This document shows, one piece after another, positions 39,126 through 49,413 of a DNA stretch of 64,000 nucleotides; the first letter of the stretch is position 1; every line of letters starts with the position of its first letter. The position numbers and the translations under genes are program-made. The notes under the pieces were generated by a model. That model saw nothing but the letters and a program-made list of their open reading frames with translations, did not search any database and had not been told where the DNA came from. Origin of the DNA: Boseongicola sp. SB0665_bin_10 (lineage in GTDB: Bacteria > Pseudomonadota > Alphaproteobacteria > Rhodobacterales > Rhodobacteraceae); assembly GCA_009838075.1 (NCBI GenBank), contig VXSG01000121.1:1-64000 (forward strand), in the 5' to 3' direction.

Positions 39126-40049
39126 ATGACCGCCTATATCGTCCGACGCGTGCTCGTGGCGGTGCCGACGCTGGTCATCCTGATCTTCGCGTGCTTTTTC
39201 CTCATGCAGGTTGCCCCCGGCGGCCCCTTCACCTCGGAAAGGCCCCTGCCGCCGCAGGTCCTGGCGAACATCGAGGCGCGCTACGGGCTTGACCAGCCGC
39301 TCTGGAAGCAAATGTGGGACTATCTCGTCGGCATAGTCACGCGCTTCGATTTCGGGCCGTCGTTCGCCTACAGGGACCGGGACGTGAATGACATCATCGC
39401 CCAGGGGTTTCCGGTGACCCTGACCTACGGGCTGATCTCGTTCGCCGTCGCAACGTTCGCGGGAATGGGCATCGGCGTTGCCGCAGCGGTCCGGCACAAC
39501 ACCTGGCTCGACTACATCGCGGTCGGGGCGACGTTCTCGGCCCAGGCGCTGCCGAACTTCGTGATGGCCCCGATCCTCGTCATCGTCTTCACCTGGCAAC
39601 TCGGCTGGCTGCCGGGCGGCGGCTGGAACGGCGGTCAGTGGCAATACTTGGTCATGCCGGTAATCGCGCTGTCGACGTCTTACGTGGCGTCGATCACACG
39701 GATCACGCGGTCGTCGATGCTTGAAACGCTCAATTCGGACTTCATCCGCACCGCCCGCGCGAAGGGGTTGCCGGAGCACAGGGTGATCTGGCGTCACGCG
39801 ATGAAACCGGCGATGCTGCCGGTGGTCAGCTACCTCGGGCCGACATTTGTTGCGATGATCACCGGTTCGGTCGTGATCGACGTCTATTTTTCCACCGGCG
39901 GGATTGGGCGGGCCTATGTCGACTCGGCATTGAACCGCGACTACGCGGTGATGCTCGGTGTCACGATCCTCTATGGCGGGCTGACCGTGCTTTTCAACCT
40001 TCTGGTGGACGTCGCCTATGCCTGGCTCGATCCGAAGATACGGTACTGA
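39126..40049 (+). CDS. oppB: Oligopeptide ABC transporter permease (OppB-like)
   Basis: MTAYIVRRVLVAVPTLVILIFACFFLMQVAPGGPFTSERPLPPQVLANIEARYGLDQPLWKQ. Confidence 0.92.
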   Translation: MTAYIVRRVLVAVPTLVILIFACFFLMQVAPGGPFTSERPLPPQVLANIEARYGLDQPLWKQMWDYLVGIVTRFDFGPSFAYRDRDVNDIIAQGFPVTLTYGLISFAVATFAGMGIGVAAAVRHNTWLDYIAVGATFSAQALPNFVMAPILVIVFTWQLGWLPGGGWNGGQWQYLVMPVIALSTSYVASITRITRSSMLETLNSDFIRTARAKGLPEHRVIWRHAMKPAMLPVVSYLGPTFVAMITGSVVIDVYFSTGGIGRAYVDSALNRDYAVMLGVTILYGGLTVLFNLLVDVAYAWLDPKIRY

Positions 40050-40050
40050 G

Positions 40051-40983
40051 ATGGTCCATCGCACCGAGCAGTCCGAACGGATCATCGAAGCGCTCGCCGA
40101 AGGCGAGGCGATCCGCGGCCGGTCGTTGTGGGAAGACGCCAGGCGGCGGTTCTTCCGGAACAATGCTGCGGTCGGGGCGCTCATCTGCCTCGGCCTCGTG
40201 TTGCTCTTCACCGTCGTCGGTCCGCTCTTCTCCCAGTGGTCGATCGAGGAGATCGACTGGGCGCGCATGGGCGACATCGCGACCGAAGGCCATCCGTCCG
40301 TCGAAAGCGGGCATTACTTCGGTCTCGACGGGCTTGGCCGCGACCTTTACGCCCGGACGATCCAGGCGACCCGCACGTCGCTGATCGTCGGCGTGATCGG
40401 GGCCTTTGTCGCGGTGGTGATAGGTACGCTCTATGGCGCATTCGCGGGCTTTGTCGGCGGCTGGGTGGACAACGTCATGATGCGCGCGGTCGATGTCCTC
40501 ATCTCGATTCCATACATGTTCATCATCATCCTTCTGATGGTGATGTTCGAGCGATCCTTCTTCATGCTATTTGTAGGGATAGGGATTGTCTCTTGGCTCG
40601 ACATGTCCCGGATCGTGCGGGGCCAGACGCTCAGCCTGAAAAACCGCGAATTCGTCGAGGCCGCGACCACCGCCGGAGTCGGTCGGTTCACCATCATCCT
40701 GCGGCACATCATACCGAACCTCCTGGGCATCGTCGTGGTCTACGCAACGCTGCTGGTTCCGTTGATGATTCTCGTGGAATCCTTCATCTCGTTCCTCGGA
40801 CTCGGCGTGCAGGAACCCAACACGTCGCTTGGCGCATTGATCTCCGAAGGGGCCGGGACGGTGCTCTACGGCACGCCCTGGCAGATCGCATGTCCGATAT
40901 TCTTCTTCCTCGTCACGATCATCTCGCTCTTCTTCGTGGGCGACGGGCTTCGTGACGCCCTTGACCCCAAGGACCGCGGATGA
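40051..40983 (+). CDS. oppC: Oligopeptide ABC transporter permease (OppC-like)
   Basis: [42 protein letters not shown]...[28 protein letters not shown]. Confidence 0.92.
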   Translation: MVHRTEQSERIIEALAEGEAIRGRSLWEDARRRFFRNNAAVGALICLGLVLLFTVVGPLFSQWSIEEIDWARMGDIATEGHPSVESGHYFGLDGLGRDLYARTIQATRTSLIVGVIGAFVAVVIGTLYGAFAGFVGGWVDNVMMRAVDVLISIPYMFIIILLMVMFERSFFMLFVGIGIVSWLDMSRIVRGQTLSLKNREFVEAATTAGVGRFTIILRHIIPNLLGIVVVYATLLVPLMILVESFISFLGLGVQEPNTSLGALISEGAGTVLYGTPWQIACPIFFFLVTIISLFFVGDGLRDALDPKDRG

Positions 40984-42815
40984 GTGTCATCGAAGTCACG
41001 AACCTTTCGGTCTCCTTCGACACGCAGGACGGTGCCGTGGAGGCGGTCAAGGATGTCAGCTTTCACATTGATCGCGGCGAATGCCTCGGGATCGTCGGCG
41101 AGTCGGGGGCTGGGAAGAGCCAGACTTTCCTCGCCGCCATGGGGCTTCTGGCCAACAACGGACGCACGAGCGGGTCGGTCCGGTTTGGCGGGCGTGAGCT
41201 TCTGGGCCTCACGCCAAAGGAGGCGAACCGGGTGCGCGGCGCCGAACTGGCGATGATCTTCCAGGATCCGCTGACCGCCCTGACCCCGCATCTGACGGTT
41301 GCGCAGCAAATGGCCGAAGTGTTGTCGACGCACCGCGGAACAAGGGGGGCGGACGCCGAGCGCATCTGCCTCGAATGGCTCGAACGGGTGCAGATCGCGG
41401 AGGCAAAGCGACGGCTTCGGCAGTATCCGCATGAGCTGTCTGGCGGGATGCGTCAGCGGGTAATGATCGCGATGGCGATGCTCTGCTCGCCAAAACTCCT
41501 CATCGCTGACGAACCGACCACCGCCCTCGACGCAACTGTGCAGGCGGAAATCCTCGACCTCATGGCAAGGCTCCAGGCGGAAGAGAATACCGCAATCGCG
41601 CTCATAACCCATGACATGGGTGTGGTGGCGCGGATGTGCGACCGCGTGGAAGTGATGCGGCTGGGGGCCTTTGTCGAATCCGGGAATGTCGAGGACATCT
41701 TCCACGCACCGCAACACGACCACACCAAGATGCTTCTCGATTCGATGCCCAGACTTGATCAGGCAAAGCCGCAAGCTTCGCCGGAGGTCATGTCGACGGG
41801 CGCGATCCTGAAGGTCCGCGACTTGAAGGTGAACTTTCCCATCAAGCTCGACCGCGGGCTGTTCGGACGCGCAGCAATTCTCCGCGCCGTGGATGGGGTC
41901 AGCTTCGATCTTGCCCCGGGCGAGACACTCGGCATCGTCGGTGAATCGGGGGGCGGCAAATCGACACTGGCTCGCGCAGTACTGCGACTCCTGCCGGAAA
42001 CCCACGGGTCGGTCACTTGGCTCGGCAAGGAGCTTACTATGCTGGAGGGGAAAGCTCTCACCAAGGAACGGCGAAACCTTCAGATTGTCTTCCAGGACCC
42101 TTTGGCAAGCCTCAATCCCCGAATGACGATCTCCGCGTCCATCGCAGAACCCCTGCGGACGTTCCAACCCACGCTGACGTCCCGTGAGCGCAAGATCAAG
42201 GTTGCCGAAATGATGGAACGTGTGGGACTCGACCAACGGATGATCAACCGCTACCCACACGAACTGTCGGGTGGTCAAAACCAGCGAGTCGGGATCGCGC
42301 GGGCAATGATCAATCGCCCAAAGCTCGTGATCTGCGATGAGGCGGTCTCCGCCCTCGATGTCTCGATCCAGTCCCAGATCATCGAGCTGCTGAAAGAGCT
42401 TCAGGCCGACATGGGCCTTTCCATGCTCTTCATCAGTCACGATCTCTCGGTGGTGCGCGACATCTCCCATCGGATCATGGTGCTCTACCTCGGTCAGGTC
42501 GTCGAACTCGCCGGACGCGACGCGCTATACTCGGCGCCCGAGCACCCTTATACACGTATGCTCATCTCCGCTGCGCCGATTCCGGACCCCCGGGTTGAGA
42601 GGACACGGAACCGAATCCGGATTCCCGGAGAGCTGTCCTCGCCGCTCGAACCGGCAGCCGCCCTCCGGTTTCTGCCATCCAGACGCGGGCAGCCTGACTA
42701 CAGACCAAGGCTTCAGGAAGTCAGGCCGGGCCACTGGGTGGCAGAGCACGATACGCTGGAGGCGATCCTCGCTGCCAGGGCAAGCTCTGGAATGCCCCGC
42801 GCAGCAGTGGACTGA
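40980..42815 (+). CDS. Fused double ABC ATP-binding protein (OppD-OppF type)
   Basis: Walker [13 protein letters not shown] and [12 protein letters not shown]; signatures LSGGMRQR and LSGGQNQR. Confidence 0.92.
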   Translation: MSVIEVTNLSVSFDTQDGAVEAVKDVSFHIDRGECLGIVGESGAGKSQTFLAAMGLLANNGRTSGSVRFGGRELLGLTPKEANRVRGAELAMIFQDPLTALTPHLTVAQQMAEVLSTHRGTRGADAERICLEWLERVQIAEAKRRLRQYPHELSGGMRQRVMIAMAMLCSPKLLIADEPTTALDATVQAEILDLMARLQAEENTAIALITHDMGVVARMCDRVEVMRLGAFVESGNVEDIFHAPQHDHTKMLLDSMPRLDQAKPQASPEVMSTGAILKVRDLKVNFPIKLDRGLFGRAAILRAVDGVSFDLAPGETLGIVGESGGGKSTLARAVLRLLPETHGSVTWLGKELTMLEGKALTKERRNLQIVFQDPLASLNPRMTISASIAEPLRTFQPTLTSRERKIKVAEMMERVGLDQRMINRYPHELSGGQNQRVGIARAMINRPKLVICDEAVSALDVSIQSQIIELLKELQADMGLSMLFISHDLSVVRDISHRIMVLYLGQVVELAGRDALYSAPEHPYTRMLISAAPIPDPRVERTRNRIRIPGELSSPLEPAAALRFLPSRRGQPDYRPRLQEVRPGHWVAEHDTLEAILAARASSGMPRAAVD

Positions 42816-42917
42816 GGCACTTGCCGAACGGACCTCCGTGGCGCCATCCAAAATGCAAACGCTGCGGACCGCACGCTTCCGGGCCGAAGTGCCGGATTCC
42901 GGTCTCGGACACCATTT

Positions 42918-43440
42918 ATGGCCAAACTGGGAACCAACCGCGGCGGCGCCCGGTTTCTCGACTTTCCCGACGGGCAGACGCGCCTCAACGAGGCAAGGGT
43001 GGCCGAGGCGACTCGCTGGGACGGGCTTCGGGGGATCGTAACATGGGGCTGCGACCAGGACCATCCGCGCGTCCCGGCCATCCAGGGATGCAGGCCGCCG
43101 GAGATCGTGGCCTGCTTCCACGCGAACAGGCGCGACCTGAGGATCCGACCGGTCTCTCGCTGGAAGGAGCGCCGGGTTCAGGCGCACATTGCCTTCCGCT
43201 TCATGGCACTTTGCTGCCTTCAGCACATGCGCCACCATTTGGCAGTCCAAGAGCACCGGATGAGCCCGGACCGGATCCCGCAGATGCAGGGCGGGCTGCA
43301 AGTCTGGGCTGGACATGCGACTGCGGGCACGCCCGGCACTGGATCAGGAGCGGCCGCTGCCGGCACGGCTGAAGGCCGTTTCTGCGGAGTTCGGTCCGCA
43401 GCGTCCGAAGCTGGAGATCGGCGCAGCAAGAGGCCCAGAA
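42918..43440 (+). pseudogene. IS4/IS1634-type transposase C-terminal remnant
   Basis: FLDFPDGQTRLNEARVAEATRWDGLRGIVTWGCDQDHPRVPAIQGCRPPEIVACFHANRRDLRIRPVSRWKERRVQAHIAFRFMALCCLQHMRHHLAVQEHRMSPDRI; DDE transposase C-terminal signature, no N-terminus, apparent frame change near 43320. Confidence 0.7.
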
Positions 43441-43517
43441 TCGATCAAGAGTCCCTTTGGCATTCCTTGCCATGCACAAACTTGCAAGCTTGCCCGGGAC
43501 GACAAATTACCAGCCGG

Positions 43518-45089
43518 TCAATTCACGTCCTTCTTGCAATCCCGTGGGAACTGCGGAGGCGTAACAGGGACATAAGGAAATCGCCCGCGTTGCTTTGTCG
43601 CGGTCGTGCTTGGGTCGGTGCCGCCGCGGACATAGACCTTCCCGGGGTCATAGTCGGGGCCGAAGTCCCAGCTCGGAAACCGCCCGTGCTTCATGGCGTC
43701 TTGGACATAGAGACGTTTGCGTTGCGACGCACGGATGCGGTCTTGAAGGTCCGCCTCGTCCCAGCGGTCCATCATGGCCACGAACATGCGGTCGATCTGA
43801 TCCTGATGTTCCGGGACCTTGGCCAGGTTGGTCAGTTCGAGGGGATCCTCCGCCACGTCGAAGAACATCTTGGGATCGGTGGACGTGTAGACCAGCTTCT
43901 TTGTCCCCTCGATCATGATGAACGCCGGGCCATGGAGGCTCTCGCCAGTGGATTCGACAAGGACCTGGTCGTCGGGTCCGCATCGCTCGGGCCGGTCAAA
44001 CAGGCTTTGGCCATCGCGCGGTGCGACGAAATCGTCGAAGGTTCCGCCGCTGGCAATGTCGGTAAGGGTGGGCAGCAGGTCGACCAGCGATGCCAGAGCC
44101 TCTTCCCGGTGACCCGCCTTGACGCCGGGGCCGTGCATGATCATCGGCACACGCAGCGAAGCCTCGTAGGGGTTGAACTTGAACCACATGCCGCGCTCGC
44201 CCAGCATCTCGCCGTGGTCCGAGGTCAGGAAGACGTAGGTGTTATGAAGCTGCCCGATACCTTCCAGCGTTTCGATCAACCCGCCGACCAATTCGTCGAT
44301 GTGCGTGACCATCGCGAAGTAGGCGCGGCGCGCGTTGTAAAGCTGTTCGGGGGTGATCTCGAATTCGTCCTGACGGATCGTCATGAAATAGCGCTGCGAC
44401 CAGGGATCCCTATCCTCGTAGGGAATGTAGGGCACTTCGGGTTCCGGTATGTCGCGGCCTTCGTACATGTCCCAGTACTTTCGGCCTGCGACGAAGGGGT
44501 TGTGCGGTTGGGTGAACGAGACGTGCAGCATGAACGGTCGATCGTCCGTTGACCTTGCGTGGTCATACAGCTCTTGCCGCGCAGCGATGAACACCTCTTC
44601 GTCGTAATCGAGTTGCAGGTTCCGCTGGCAATGGCCTGCCTCGACAACGCTCAGAAGGCTCATCACCGAGGGCGCATAGGCCTCATCCGTCCTGTCCCAA
44701 TCCATGGTCCAGGCGAAGTCCGACGGGTAGATGTCGGTGGTCAGGCGTTCCTCGAACCCGTGCAGCTGGTCCGGTCCGACAAAGTGCATCTTGCCCGACA
44801 GCGTGGTCTTGTAACCAAGGGTTCGCAGGTAGTGGGCATAGGTCGGCTCGGACGGCAAGAACTCGGCCCCGTTGTCAAAGACTCCAATGTCCGACGGCAG
44901 GCGCCCGGTCATCATCGAGGCGCGCGAGGGCCCGCAGACCGGGTTGTTGCAGTAGCTGTTGGCAAAGGTCGTCCCGTCTTCGGCCATCTTGTCGATGTTC
45001 GGCGTGATCGCGTAGGGCTTGCCATAGGCAGACAGGCAAAGCGCGGTCATCTGGTCCGCCTGGATGACGAGGATGTTGGGGCGTGTCAT
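43518..45089 (-). CDS. Sulfatase, choline-sulfatase (BetC)-like
   Basis: MTRPNILVIQADQMTALCLSAYGKPYAITPNIDKMAEDGTTFANSYCNNPVCGPSRASMMTGRLPSDIG; CxPSR formylglycine motif (CGPSR), SDHGEMLGERGMWFKFNPYE. Confidence 0.9.
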   Translation of the reverse strand: MTRPNILVIQADQMTALCLSAYGKPYAITPNIDKMAEDGTTFANSYCNNPVCGPSRASMMTGRLPSDIGVFDNGAEFLPSEPTYAHYLRTLGYKTTLSGKMHFVGPDQLHGFEERLTTDIYPSDFAWTMDWDRTDEAYAPSVMSLLSVVEAGHCQRNLQLDYDEEVFIAARQELYDHARSTDDRPFMLHVSFTQPHNPFVAGRKYWDMYEGRDIPEPEVPYIPYEDRDPWSQRYFMTIRQDEFEITPEQLYNARRAYFAMVTHIDELVGGLIETLEGIGQLHNTYVFLTSDHGEMLGERGMWFKFNPYEASLRVPMIMHGPGVKAGHREEALASLVDLLPTLTDIASGGTFDDFVAPRDGQSLFDRPERCGPDDQVLVESTGESLHGPAFIMIEGTKKLVYTSTDPKMFFDVAEDPLELTNLAKVPEHQDQIDRMFVAMMDRWDEADLQDRIRASQRKRLYVQDAMKHGRFPSWDFGPDYDPGKVYVRGGTDPSTTATKQRGRFPYVPVTPPQFPRDCKKDVN

Positions 45090-45151
45090 GGGTTTCCCTG
45101 CACATGGATATCCGCCCGGACGCCGGCCCGGGCGGACTTGTGAGTGATGAA

Positions 45152-46126
45152 CTATCCGCCGGTGCGGGCAACGAACTCCTCGATGCCGGGCACGCCGATC
45201 TCGCGGTAGTACTTCAGCGCACCGGGATGCAACGGGGCACCAAAGCCGTTCAGCACGGTGTCCTTGGAGACGCGGCCAAAGGCCGGGTGCACGCCAGCAA
45301 GATCGTCGAGACTCTCGAAGATCGCCTTGGTCATCTCGTAGACGCGCTCCTCGGATACATCGGCCAGGACGACCAGCCCGTTTGCAAGGCCGTAGGTAGG
45401 CGTGTCAGCCGCCACGTCCTCGTAGGTGCCGCCCGGGATCGAGAGGCGGAAGTAGGGCGGGTACCTGGCGTTGAGGTCGGCGAAGAATTCGTCCGAAATC
45501 GAGATCAGCTTCACGTCACGCTGCGCGGCCAGCTTGATGACCGGCGGCAGCGGAAACGACCCGTTCCAGAGGGCGGCGTCGATGTTGCCGTCGCCAAGCA
45601 TGTCGACCATGTCGGCAAGACGAACCCGAAAGGCCTCGAAATCCTCGCCCGCGACCATGCCCATCAACGCGTTTGCGTCCAGCATCGACACGCCGCCCGG
45701 CTGGCCCATGCCGACCCGCTTGCCCTTCAGGTCCTCGACCGAATTGATGGGGCCACCTTCCAGCGTGATGATATGCATGCCGACCGGTGCGATCGACATC
45801 CAGGACAGGATCCTGCCGGGTTCGCTGCCCTCGTAGGGGCCGGTTGCCGCCCATGCTTCGTAGGACGACAGCGACGTTGCCATCGAGGCTTCCAGCTCGC
45901 CGGCCTGCAACAGGTTGATGTTGGCCACGTAGCCCTTGGTTTCTTCCGCCGTGACCTCGATGCCTTCGACGTTCTTGTTGATCACGTCGGCGATGCCCGC
46001 GGACCATGTGTAGGCCGTGCACCCGACCGGGCAGGATCCGATTGAGAAGAAGTCGGCGGCCTGAGCCGCGACCGGGGCGACGAGTGTCGCCGCCGCAATC
46101 AGCGTGGTTCTAAGCGTGAGTTTCAT
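45152..46126 (-). CDS. TAXI-family TRAP transporter solute-binding protein
   Basis: Signal peptide, FFSIGSCPVGCTAYTWSAGIADVINKNVEGIEVTAEETKGYVANINLLQAGELEASMA...LKGKRVGMGQPGGVSMLDANALMG. Confidence 0.88.
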   Translation of the reverse strand: MKLTLRTTLIAAATLVAPVAAQAADFFSIGSCPVGCTAYTWSAGIADVINKNVEGIEVTAEETKGYVANINLLQAGELEASMATSLSSYEAWAATGPYEGSEPGRILSWMSIAPVGMHIITLEGGPINSVEDLKGKRVGMGQPGGVSMLDANALMGMVAGEDFEAFRVRLADMVDMLGDGNIDAALWNGSFPLPPVIKLAAQRDVKLISISDEFFADLNARYPPYFRLSIPGGTYEDVAADTPTYGLANGLVVLADVSEERVYEMTKAIFESLDDLAGVHPAFGRVSKDTVLNGFGAPLHPGALKYYREIGVPGIEEFVARTGG

Positions 46127-48071
46127 TGGAGATCTCCCTCTTGGTTGATGTGATCGGTTCCGAACCGGTTTCCGTTGCGGTCGTTTCGTGTGGTGTGCCC
46201 CTGCGCAGGTTCCAGGTGATCAGTGCCGCCGCCATCAGCACCGCCAGGGCGTCAAACCGCCAGTCCGAGCTCAGGAAGAGCGCTGCTGCCAGCGCGAATC
46301 CGAGTCGCTCGATGACACTCAGGCGGTAGGCAAAAAAGCCCATCATCGCCACGCTGGCCGCGACGCCTCCGGCGATGGCGGTGGCGGTGACGAAGGACAG
46401 GACGACCCTTGCCCAGGTGACGTCGATCGCCAGAAGGGCTGGGTCGTAGACAAAGAAGTACGGAACCACGAAGGCGGCCATGCCGAACTGGCAGGCCAGG
46501 ACCGCGATCTTCAGGGGGTTGCCGTGCGAGATCGAGGCCGCCGCGTAGGCCGCAAGCGCAACTGGCGGCGTTATCGAGGACAGCATCGCCGAATAGAGCA
46601 CAAACAGATGCGCCGCCAGAAGCCCGACTCCCAGGTCGACGAGGGCTGGCGCGACCAGCGTGGCCACCAGGATGTAGGCCGCCGCAGTCGGCAGGCCCAT
46701 CCCGAGAATCAGGCACGTGAGCATGGTCAGCACCAGTGCGACGTGCAATTGACCGCCTGACAGGAGCACGACGAGGGTCGAGAACTTCAGCCCGATGCCC
46801 GTCAACGTGATGATCCCGATGATCACCCCTGCCGCGGCACAAGCCAAGGCAACAGGGATGACCGCATTGGCCGCCGCAATCGCGGTCTCGACCATCCGGC
46901 GTGGTGTCTGAGCCGAGGCGCGGCTGAAGAAGCTGACGATCACCGAAGTGGCCACCGCCCAGAACGACGACAGCATGATCGAATAGCCGTTCAGCAGCAT
47001 GCCGACGAACACCGGCAGGGGCGCCAAAAGATAGGACCGTTTCGCGATGGATCCCCAGTCCACTACGGAATCGGCGTCACGCAGGAGGGCGATGTTTCGT
47101 TTCACCGCCTCGAAATGCACCATCGCCAACAGCACGGCATAGAAGATCACTGCAGGCAGGAAGGCTGCCTTGGCAATTGTCAGGTAGGACGTTGAAGTGA
47201 ACTCCGCCATGATGAAGGCCGCGGCGCCCATCACCGGAGGCATCAACTGCCCGCCGGTCGAGGCGACCGCCTCGATGGCCCCGGCGGCTTCCTTGCGATA
47301 GCCGCTCTTGCGCATGAGCGGAATCGAGATCGGACCCGTGGTCAGCACATTCGCGACGGCGGTGCCGGAAATCATGCCCATCAGGCTGGAACCAACGACG
47401 GCCGCCTTCGCAGGTCCACCACGCAGGCGGCCCGTCAGCCCTGTGGCGAAGTCCATCAGCACCTGCCCGGCACCAGTCTTCTCGAGGAGAGCACCCAAGA
47501 CCACGACGCCGGTGACGAAGGTGGCACTGACGCCGAGTGGCGTCCCGAAGATGCCACCACCGCCAAGATAAAGCTGCGCGGTGACCCGTTTCAGGGAATA
47601 GCCCCGATGCGCCAAGCCATCGGGCAAAAAGGCGCCGAACAGGCCGTAGCCAAGGAAAATCGACGCCAGGATCACGATGGGCCAGCCGACCGTCCGGCGG
47701 CACGCATCGAACAGGACCGCCATCAGAATGACGGCAAAGAGAATCTCGAGGTCGGTGATCTCGCCCCATCGGTCATTGATGGCGTCAAAGTTCACAATGT
47801 GATGCCCGGTCACGATGACGCCTGCAGCGAGGACAACAAGAATCCAGAGCCTCTGCAGGGTCAGCGAGAAGCCCACCGGCCCTTCCTTTTCCATGGAGGC
47901 CCGAAACGCGACAACATAGACCAGCGCAATGACAAGTAGCAGGTGACCGCTGCGCTGCAAGCCATCGGGGAAAACGCCGAAATAGGCGGTGTAGAGCGTC
48001 AGGCTGACCAGCAACACGGACAGAATGCCGATGATCCAGCCAAATACCCGGTCTGGCAGGACGTTATGCAT
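46110..48071 (-). CDS. TRAP transporter fused permease (DctQM-type, 4TM/12TM)
   Basis: MHNVLPDRVFGWIIGILSVLLVSLTLYTAYFG...LEKTGAGQVLMDFATGLTGRLRGGPAKAAVVGSSLMGMISGTAVANVLTTGPISIPLMRKSGYRKEAAGAIEAVASTGGQLMPPVMGAAAF. Confidence 0.93.
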   Translation of the reverse strand: MHNVLPDRVFGWIIGILSVLLVSLTLYTAYFGVFPDGLQRSGHLLLVIALVYVVAFRASMEKEGPVGFSLTLQRLWILVVLAAGVIVTGHHIVNFDAINDRWGEITDLEILFAVILMAVLFDACRRTVGWPIVILASIFLGYGLFGAFLPDGLAHRGYSLKRVTAQLYLGGGGIFGTPLGVSATFVTGVVVLGALLEKTGAGQVLMDFATGLTGRLRGGPAKAAVVGSSLMGMISGTAVANVLTTGPISIPLMRKSGYRKEAAGAIEAVASTGGQLMPPVMGAAAFIMAEFTSTSYLTIAKAAFLPAVIFYAVLLAMVHFEAVKRNIALLRDADSVVDWGSIAKRSYLLAPLPVFVGMLLNGYSIMLSSFWAVATSVIVSFFSRASAQTPRRMVETAIAAANAVIPVALACAAAGVIIGIITLTGIGLKFSTLVVLLSGGQLHVALVLTMLTCLILGMGLPTAAAYILVATLVAPALVDLGVGLLAAHLFVLYSAMLSSITPPVALAAYAAASISHGNPLKIAVLACQFGMAAFVVPYFFVYDPALLAIDVTWARVVLSFVTATAIAGGVAASVAMMGFFAYRLSVIERLGFALAAALFLSSDWRFDALAVLMAAALITWNLRRGTPHETTATETGSEPITSTKREISNETHA

Positions 48072-49326
48072 TGGCCGCCACCTTGACATTGCCGGAAGCG
48101 CTGTTGTTCAGGCGCTCGTAGTCAAGCCGATCAGAGTAGCAGAACGTGTGCAATGCCAGCAGAGACGCTGCGTCGGCAGGTGAAACCACGCCCTTCACCA
48201 GTCGAAACCCGCTGTCGGGCCCATAGCCGAAGGAGGCGGTCAGCCCTTGCTCGGCACCTTTGAAATAGGCGTCTTTCGACCCCAGCGTGCCGCTGAGGAT
48301 GATCAACTCGGGCGCGAGAATTTTGGCCAGTGGGTCCAGCGCTTCGGCCAGATGCAGCCCGGCTTCGTGAAGGTGGTCGGCGTTCGAATCGTCATCGACC
48401 GCTGCCAGAAGCGACCTGGCATAGACTGGCAGTTGCGAGCAATCGAACGTGTCGTGATCCAGCATTCCCAGCTTGGCGAGCAGGCCGAAACCCGTGGCGG
48501 ACAGATTGAGGCAATCGTTCCGCCCGCAGGTGCAGCGAAGCGACCGCTTCTTCAAGCGGAAATGGCCAATGCGACCTGCATCACCGGACGCGCCGCGCAC
48601 CACCCGACCGTCGGAGACGGCACCGACGCCCGCAAAGGTCGCGACATGAGCCAGTGCGAATTCAGAGACATCGCGCGCCGCGCCGAACCGCATCTCCGAC
48701 AGGGCAAGCGCGTTGGCGATGTTCTCGATTTCCACCGGCAGGCCGGTGTTCCCGCGCACCTCCTCCCAGAACTGGCCACCGTCGTTTCCCCACCCGAAGT
48801 ATTCAGACCGGACGATCTCGTTCCGGTCGGGTGACGTATTGGCTGACAGGGCCACGCCAACGCCGGCGATGCGGTCAATGTCGATTCCGGTCTCCCTGAT
48901 CAGGGCGCACAGCGCGCCGGAATAGAGTCTTGCGGTTTCAGCGGCGTCTTCGAAGGACGTGTTGTCGACTTCCTGACGGGCAATTGTCTGGCCGTTTGCG
49001 TCGCAGATCGACACCTCGGAAAAATAGGCCGACACGGTAATGCCTGCTGCAAAGACGCCCTGGGGAATGATCCGCAACCCAATGCGCGGCCGACCAATTC
49101 TGCGTTGCTTGCCGGTGTCCGCCACGGGCGGGTCAAACTCTTCGATGATCTCGGCGACAAGCAAATCCCGCGCGATCCGTGTCAAGGCCATTTCGGAAAA
49201 TCCGAAGCGCCGGACCAAATCGGCACGGGACACGCCCGGTTCTGCCTGGATGCGGCTTAGCATAAGTCCTCGATGCGTGCGGCGAAGGCTGGCCGGGGTC
49301 GCGCTTGAGGAACTTTTACTAACCAT
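48064..49326 (-). CDS. ROK-family transcriptional regulator
   Basis: N-terminal wHTH (GVSRADLVRRFGFSEMALTRIARDLL) plus ROK domain with GDAGRIGHFRL and the zinc motif CTCGRNDCLNLSATG. Confidence 0.9.
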   Translation of the reverse strand: MVSKSSSSATPASLRRTHRGLMLSRIQAEPGVSRADLVRRFGFSEMALTRIARDLLVAEIIEEFDPPVADTGKQRRIGRPRIGLRIIPQGVFAAGITVSAYFSEVSICDANGQTIARQEVDNTSFEDAAETARLYSGALCALIRETGIDIDRIAGVGVALSANTSPDRNEIVRSEYFGWGNDGGQFWEEVRGNTGLPVEIENIANALALSEMRFGAARDVSEFALAHVATFAGVGAVSDGRVVRGASGDAGRIGHFRLKKRSLRCTCGRNDCLNLSATGFGLLAKLGMLDHDTFDCSQLPVYARSLLAAVDDDSNADHLHEAGLHLAEALDPLAKILAPELIILSGTLGSKDAYFKGAEQGLTASFGYGPDSGFRLVKGVVSPADAASLLALHTFCYSDRLDYERLNNSASGNVKVAANA

Positions 49327-49334
49327 CTGTTAGT
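49318..49334. promoter_or_regulatory. Inverted repeat ACTAAC-CATCT-GTTAGT over the ROK start codon; candidate autoregulatory operator
   Basis: Read directly; loop overlaps the ATG at 49326-49324 (minus strand). Confidence 0.5.
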
Positions 49335-49413
49335 TTGTAATGGCATTGCCTCGATTCTGTCAAACGCTACCCGCTCAACAGGAATCCTCATGTTTCCGGA
49401 AGAGGGCCAGAGT

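Noticed and set aside
40866-42470. 534-aa minus-strand ORF
   Set aside because: Antisense to the OppD-OppF type ATPase; no domain motifs.
42918-44552. Treating the full 544-aa plus-strand ORF as one gene
   Set aside because: Only the first third resembles a transposase; the rest is antisense to the sulfatase gene.
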